In this document: positions 6,844 to 9,518 of the stretch, piece after piece | Position numbering within the stretch: position 1 is the stretch's first letter | Layout: the number at the start of each line of letters is the position of its first letter | Source: Chloroflexota bacterium | GTDB lineage: Bacteria > Chloroflexota > Anaerolineae > Aggregatilineales > UBA3940 | DNA: 9,518 nt | NCBI GenBank assembly: GCA_010092775.1 | Contig: JAADYZ010000237.1 | Coordinates: 1 to 9,518 of the forward strand | Direction of reading: 5' to 3' | Program-made: the position numbers and the translations under genes | The notes under the pieces: model-generated | Told to the model about the DNA's origin: nothing | The model's input: only the letters and a program-made list of their open reading frames with translations | Databases searched by the model: none

Positions 6844-7053
6844 ATGTCACAGTTCCCAGAAACGGACGAAGTCGAAATCGCAGTCCTCTTCATTGCCTGG
6901 GAGATGGCCTCGCGCCAGTCTTCCCGCCACGGCCTTGATCTTGACGGCGAACTCGAGCTGTTTAAGAAAGCCTACACCTCGGTGGTCGAGACGGTTGAGC
7001 TTGAGATCGAGGGCGAAAAAGAAGAGGAAGAGGAAGAATCCAGCGACGAGTAG
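6844..7053 (+). CDS. Small acidic protein of unknown function (69 aa, poly-Glu tail)
   Basis: I do not recognise this protein. An AAGGAG ribosome binding site 6 nt before the ATG at 6844 selects that start over an in-frame ATG at 6814. The sequence MSQFPETDEVEIAVLFIAWE begins with acidic residues and a short hydrophobic patch (AVLFIAW, 13-19), followed by an amphipathic-looking helical region (about 31-56). It ends in an almost pure acidic tail with seven Glu in an eight-residue run, then SSDE. It has no Cys, signal peptide or membrane span. The tail is encoded by a GAAGAG-like purine repeat (about 7018-7037), which could vary in length by slippage. It stands alone between a divergent protease gene and the carboxylase operon, followed by a large hairpin. 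A soluble, helical interaction or chaperone-like protein is possible, but no function can be assigned. Confidence 0.75.
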   Translation: MSQFPETDEVEIAVLFIAWEMASRQSSRHGLDLDGELELFKKAYTSVVETVELEIEGEKEEEEEESSDE

Positions 7054-7072
7054 GCCAAGCTACTCCAATAGA

Positions 7073-7112
7073 CCGGGGGATGTCCATCTACATGGATAGA
7101 GGACTCCCCCGG
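7073..7112 (+). terminator. Stable two-level hairpin after the acidic gene (terminator-like, no U-tract)
   Basis: The outer arms CCGGGGGA (7073-7080) and TCCCCCGG (7105-7112) pair over 8 bp. The inner arms TCCAT and ATGGA (7083-7087, 7092-7096) close a CTAC loop. The stem is strong, but GGCTACC follows instead of a U-run, so it may stabilise the 3' end of the message or assist another termination mode. It starts 20 nt after the stop codon. Confidence 0.5.
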
Positions 7113-7133
7113 CTACCGACCGCGTGGCGGGTG

Positions 7134-7142
7134 TGCTACACT
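7134..7142 (+). promoter_or_regulatory. Candidate extended -10 promoter of the carboxylase operon
   Basis: TGCTACACT (TGn plus TACACT) ends 43 nt before the ATG at 7186 and lies in a small inverted repeat GTGT-GCT-ACAC (7131-7141). No clear -35 is present, as expected if the extended element compensates. Confidence 0.35.
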
Positions 7143-7166
7143 TCCCTTAGCGATTCTCCCGCAGGC

Positions 7167-7193
7167 TAGCACCCGGATAGCACCCATGCACCC
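7167..7193 (+). repeat. Short direct repeats across the carboxyltransferase start
   Basis: TAGCACCC occurs at 7167-7174 and 7178-7185 (11-nt period), and a third GCACCC at 7188-7193 overlaps the first codons. There is no Shine-Dalgarno sequence in this leader. The repeats could be a protein-binding site or chance. Confidence 0.4.
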
Positions 7194-8373
7194 TATCGAC
7201 AGTCAGATTGACCTCAACGACGAGCGCGCTGGTCGCAACGCTGCACATAATCGCAGCCTTGTCGATCAACTCAATGAGCAATTGCAGCAGGTTAGCCTCG
7301 GCGGCGGAGAGAAATACCGCCAGCGCCAGCAGGATCAAGGCAAGATGCTTGTGCGTGATCGAATCGATGCGTTGCTTGATACCGGCTCGGCCTTCTTGGA
7401 GGTCGCGCCGCTAGCCGCCTGGGACTTGTATGATGGAGACGCCCCAGCAGCGGGCATCGTCTGTGGCATCGGACGAGTATCGGGACGTGAATGCATGATC
7501 ATCGCCAATGATGCCACCGTCAAAGGGGGCAGCTACTATCCCATGACCGTTAAGAAGCACTTGCGCGGCCAGGAGATTGCGCTGCAAAATCGTCTACCTT
7601 GCATTTATCTGGTTGATTCGGGCGGGGCTTTCCTACCGATGCAAGATGAGGTCTTCCCAGATCGCGATCACTTTGGGCGCATCTTCTACAATCAAGCGGT
7701 GATGAGTGCGCAGGGCATCCCACAGATTGCGGCGGTGATGGGAAGCTGCACGGCTGGCGGTGCCTACGTCCCGGCGATGAGCGACGAGACGATCATAGTG
7801 AAAGGAACCGGCACGATCTTTCTGGGCGGGCCGCCGCTGGTCAAGGCCGCCACCGGAGAAGACGTGACCGCTCAAGAATTAGGCGGTGCAGAGGTGCATA
7901 CCCAGGTGTCTGGCGTGGCTGACCACTATGCAGAAGATGATGCCCACGCACTCGACATTCTGCGCGGCATCGTTGAGACGCTGAACACCCGTAAAGCAGT
8001 TGATCTGGACCTTGTGCCACCCGAAGAGCCGCTCTACCCAGCAGAAGATTTGTACAGCATCATTCCGACCACCTTCCGTGAGACCTATGATGTCCGTGAG
8101 GTGATCGCACGGCTGGTCGATGGCAGCCGCTTGCGCGAGTTCAAGGCCAATTATGGGACAACCCTGGTCACGGGCTTCGCCCGCATTGAGGGCTATCCAG
8201 TTGGGATCGTGGGAAACAACGGTGTCTTGTTCAGCGAGAGCGCTCTCAAAGGCACCCACTTCATCGAGCTGTGCAGTCAGCGGCGCATTCCCCTGTTGTT
8301 CCTGCAAAACATCACCGGATTTATGGTGGGCAAGGCCTATGAAGCAGGCGGTATCGCGAAAGATGGCGCCTAG
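7186..8373 (+). CDS. Acyl-CoA carboxylase carboxyltransferase (MCC beta-type), N-terminal 395 residues up to an in-frame TAG
   Basis: The carboxyltransferase beta subunit moves CO2 from carboxybiotin to an acyl-CoA; the closest resemblance is to 3-methylcrotonyl-CoA carboxylase of leucine breakdown. It has the crotonase-like N-domain with KMLVRDRIDALLD (53-65), the acyl-CoA/oxyanion segments DSGGAFLPMQDEVFPDR (144-160) and GSCTAGGAYVPAMSDE (186-201), and GGPPLVKAATGE (214-225). The C-domain begins near 290 and runs through LLFLQNITGFMVG (370-382) to GIAKDGA, where the frame stops at TAG (8371-8373). The family continues K-M at that point, and the following 140 residues in the same frame supply it. 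Reading through gives 536 residues, the usual bacterial size. The ATG has no ribosome binding site. The gene is broken here unless the stop is an error or is suppressed. Confidence 0.9.
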   Translation: MHPIDSQIDLNDERAGRNAAHNRSLVDQLNEQLQQVSLGGGEKYRQRQQDQGKMLVRDRIDALLDTGSAFLEVAPLAAWDLYDGDAPAAGIVCGIGRVSGRECMIIANDATVKGGSYYPMTVKKHLRGQEIALQNRLPCIYLVDSGGAFLPMQDEVFPDRDHFGRIFYNQAVMSAQGIPQIAAVMGSCTAGGAYVPAMSDETIIVKGTGTIFLGGPPLVKAATGEDVTAQELGGAEVHTQVSGVADHYAEDDAHALDILRGIVETLNTRKAVDLDLVPPEEPLYPAEDLYSIIPTTFRETYDVREVIARLVDGSRLREFKANYGTTLVTGFARIEGYPVGIVGNNGVLFSESALKGTHFIELCSQRRIPLLFLQNITGFMVGKAYEAGGIAKDGA

Positions 8374-8796
8374 ATGGTCCATGCCGTCGCCAATGCTCAG
8401 GTACCAAAACTGACTGTGGTGGTGGGGGGCAGCTTCGGCGCGGGTAACTATGGCATGTGTGGGCGGGCATTCAATCCGCGCTTCTTGTGGATGTGGCCAA
8501 ATGCGCGCATCAGCGTGATGGGGGGCGAGCAAGCCGCCAACGTCCTGGCAACCATCAAGCAAGATCAACTGGTGCGGCGCGGCGAGCCGGAGCTCGATGC
8601 CGAAGCACTCGACAGCTTCAAAACCCCGATACAGGACAAGTATGAGCGGGAAGGCAGTCCCTACTATTCGACCGCCCGCCTGTGGGATGATGGGATTCTT
8701 GACCCGGCGCAGACCCGGCGGGTGCTTGGCTTGGCACTCAGTGCCTGCCTTAACGCCCCCGTTGAGTCGACGCAGTACGGCGTCTTCCGGATGTAG
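8374..8796 (+). CDS. Acyl-CoA carboxylase carboxyltransferase (MCC beta-type), C-terminal 140 residues after the TAG
   Basis: This is the rest of the carboxyltransferase, in the same frame as the preceding part. It begins with the family's own Met directly after the TAG. It holds the second oxyanion segment GGSFGAGNYGMCGRA (residues 414-428 in the joined numbering) and the invariant FLWMWPNARISVMGGEQAA block. It ends YGVFRM, as typical for the family. All active-site parts of the C-domain downstream of the stop are intact, with no second frameshift or stop, so the break is recent, false or tolerated. TAG-ATG with no gap would allow termination-reinitiation, but the product would be a C-terminal fragment of the C-domain. 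The Uma2-like gene follows after 13 nt. Confidence 0.88.
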   Translation: MVHAVANAQVPKLTVVVGGSFGAGNYGMCGRAFNPRFLWMWPNARISVMGGEQAANVLATIKQDQLVRRGEPELDAEALDSFKTPIQDKYEREGSPYYSTARLWDDGILDPAQTRRVLGLALSACLNAPVESTQYGVFRM

Positions 8797-8809
8797 GCAG
8801 GTGAAATCG

Positions 8810-9208
8810 ATGAGCACGCAGAGCTGGGTTCCAATCGCAGTAGCGGATGCGAGACAGCATGCAAAGACCTTTGAGGTATGCGATCACAAGTGGGTGGCTC
8901 GCATGCTAGTCGTTGAAGCGCATGGTGCAACGGCGACCAGCGAACGGAAAAGCGCCCATTATCTCGCGCCCGACACCGCCATCGAGAGTGTCTCAGCGTG
9001 CGAAACAGCCTGTGATACCTGTGAGAAGACCCATGATTATCTTAAAGCGGGGGGTGCACAGGTGTGGATGCTCTATCCGGCCACCCGACAGGTCACCGTG
9101 TACCAGCCTGGTGGCGAGGGGCGCACCTACAGCCAGGATGAGTCGATTAGCAAGCTGACTGGATTAGGCCAACTGGCCATTGACATGGCTGAGGTGTTCG
9201 ATGTTTGA
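8810..9208 (+). CDS. Uma2-like (DUF820, PD-(D/E)XK-fold) small protein inside the carboxylase operon
   Basis: 132 residues starting at an ATG with AGGTGA 5 nt upstream. The C-terminal half resembles Uma2/DUF820 proteins: APDTAIESVS (53-62) fits the PDlaiEvvS motif, CEKTHDYLKAGGAQVWMLYP (71-90) fits the eKxxdYlaaGvxxVWvvyP block, followed by TRQVTVYQP (92-100) and a closing LAIDMAEVF (122-130). The family usually has about 180-200 residues. Here roughly 60 seem to be missing between the N-terminal FEVCDHKWVA-x-x-HGATA part and APD, including the first acidic motif. SPS is replaced by S-A-C, and Cys 64, 68 and 71 form C-x3-C-x2-C. Most Uma2 proteins have no known function. The gene overlaps the biotin carboxylase by 8 nt and is therefore coupled to it. 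It could be a degraded copy or a compact variant. Confidence 0.7.
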   Translation: MSTQSWVPIAVADARQHAKTFEVCDHKWVARMLVVEAHGATATSERKSAHYLAPDTAIESVSACETACDTCEKTHDYLKAGGAQVWMLYPATRQVTVYQPGGEGRTYSQDESISKLTGLGQLAIDMAEVFDV

Positions 9209-9518
9209 GCGAATTCTGATCGCAAATCGGGGCGAGATCGCGGTGCGGATCATCCGGGCCTGCCATGAAATGGGAATTGCAGCGGTGGCGGTCTACTCGG
9301 AAGCTGATGCCGACGCGCTGCATGTACGGCTTGCCGATGAGGCCGTCCTGATTGGTGAAGCAAGACCAAGTGCATCCTATCTCAATCATCGAGTCGTGAT
9401 CGATGCGGCGCTAGAGAACGGATGTGAGGCCGTCCATCCGGGTTATGGATTTCTGAGTGAAGCGCCTGATTTTTCTAAAGCCGTGCGCGAGGCGGGGTTG
9501 GTCTTCATCGGCCCGCCC
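9201..9518 (+). CDS. Biotin carboxylase subunit of the acyl-CoA carboxylase (5' part, runs off the right edge)
   Basis: The first 106 residues of the ATP-grasp subunit that carboxylates biotin with bicarbonate; in MCC-type enzymes it is usually fused to a biotin carrier domain. The start MFERILIANRGEIAVRIIRA is diagnostic, followed by VAVYSEADADALHVRLADEAV (29-49), SYLNHRVVIDAA (59-70) and AVHPGYGFLSE (76-86), all in the N-terminal fold. GAGGTG lies 4 nt before the ATG. The ATG is within the last 8 nt of the Uma2-like gene, indicating translational coupling. Lying downstream of the MCC-type carboxyltransferase, it would be the alpha subunit of 3-methylcrotonyl- or propionyl-CoA carboxylase. 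The carrier domain, if present, is beyond the window. Confidence 0.95.
   Translation, partial: MFERILIANRGEIAVRIIRACHEMGIAAVAVYSEADADALHVRLADEAVLIGEARPSASYLNHRVVIDAALENGCEAVHPGYGFLSEAPDFSKAVREAGLVFIGPP

Noticed and set aside
7186..8796. Pyrrolysine insertion at the carboxyltransferase TAG as the main explanation.
   Set aside because: TAG is the normal stop of most genes in this window, no Pyl genes are visible, and a single base change from AAG explains it more simply.
7879..8817. A 312-codon open frame on the minus strand opposite the carboxyltransferase.
   Set aside because: It lies wholly antisense to a strongly conserved coding gene, shows no recognisable domain, and reflects the codon bias of the plus-strand frame.
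8999..9022. CxxxCxxC in the Uma2-like protein as a radical SAM signature.
   Set aside because: The protein has no TIM-barrel features, is only 132 residues, and its flanking sequence fits the Uma2 family.

Overview
The window looks like a piece of a moderately GC-rich bacterial chromosome, most likely from Chloroflexota (Anaerolineae-like). This is an inference from gene style and has not been tested against a database. The supporting signs are a Tat-exported YkuD protein with SH3-like repeats, a lipoprotein S41 protease with a Pro/Thr/Ala linker, and short intergenic regions with sigma70-type promoters. There is no transposase, integrase, CRISPR array or phage gene.

Layout. (1) 1-940, minus: 5' part of a D-Ala-D-Ala ligase, with a good promoter at 983-1011 and a perfect palindrome just upstream of it. 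(2) 1135-1884, plus: a DPM1-like GT2 glycosyltransferase. (3) 1911-1983, minus: tRNA-Phe(GAA) with its own near-consensus promoter; its terminator overlaps the glycosyltransferase stop codon. (4) 2087-3142, minus: a Tat-exported YkuD L,D-transpeptidase with a strong terminator. (5) 3273-3935 and 4055-4534, plus: a HAD hydrolase and a small PPOX-type flavin protein. (6) 4615-6675, minus: a large lipoprotein S41 protease. (7) 6844-7053, plus: a 69-residue acidic orphan protein. (8) 7186 to the end, plus: an acyl-CoA carboxylase operon of the 3-methylcrotonyl-CoA carboxylase (MCC) type. It holds a carboxyltransferase subunit, a small Uma2-like gene and the start of a biotin carboxylase.

How the genes fit together. 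Ddl makes the D-Ala-D-Ala unit of peptidoglycan, and the YkuD protein probably cross-links or modifies peptidoglycan outside the membrane; they are not in one operon. The MCC operon points to leucine/isovalerate breakdown in an aerobic or facultative heterotroph. The HAD, PPOX and acidic proteins have no shared pathway visible here.

The most striking observation is an in-frame TAG at 8371-8373 in the carboxyltransferase gene. It sits exactly where the family has a conserved Lys (GIAKDGA-K-M) and is followed at once by ATG. TAG is the normal stop of five of the eight complete genes here, so a nonsense mutation or a base-call error is the first explanation; recoding or a split protein is less likely. 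The second is the compact Uma2-like gene lodged between the two carboxylase subunits, with a C-x3-C-x2-C cluster where the family's S-P-S loop should be. I do not see a clearly new multi-gene system.
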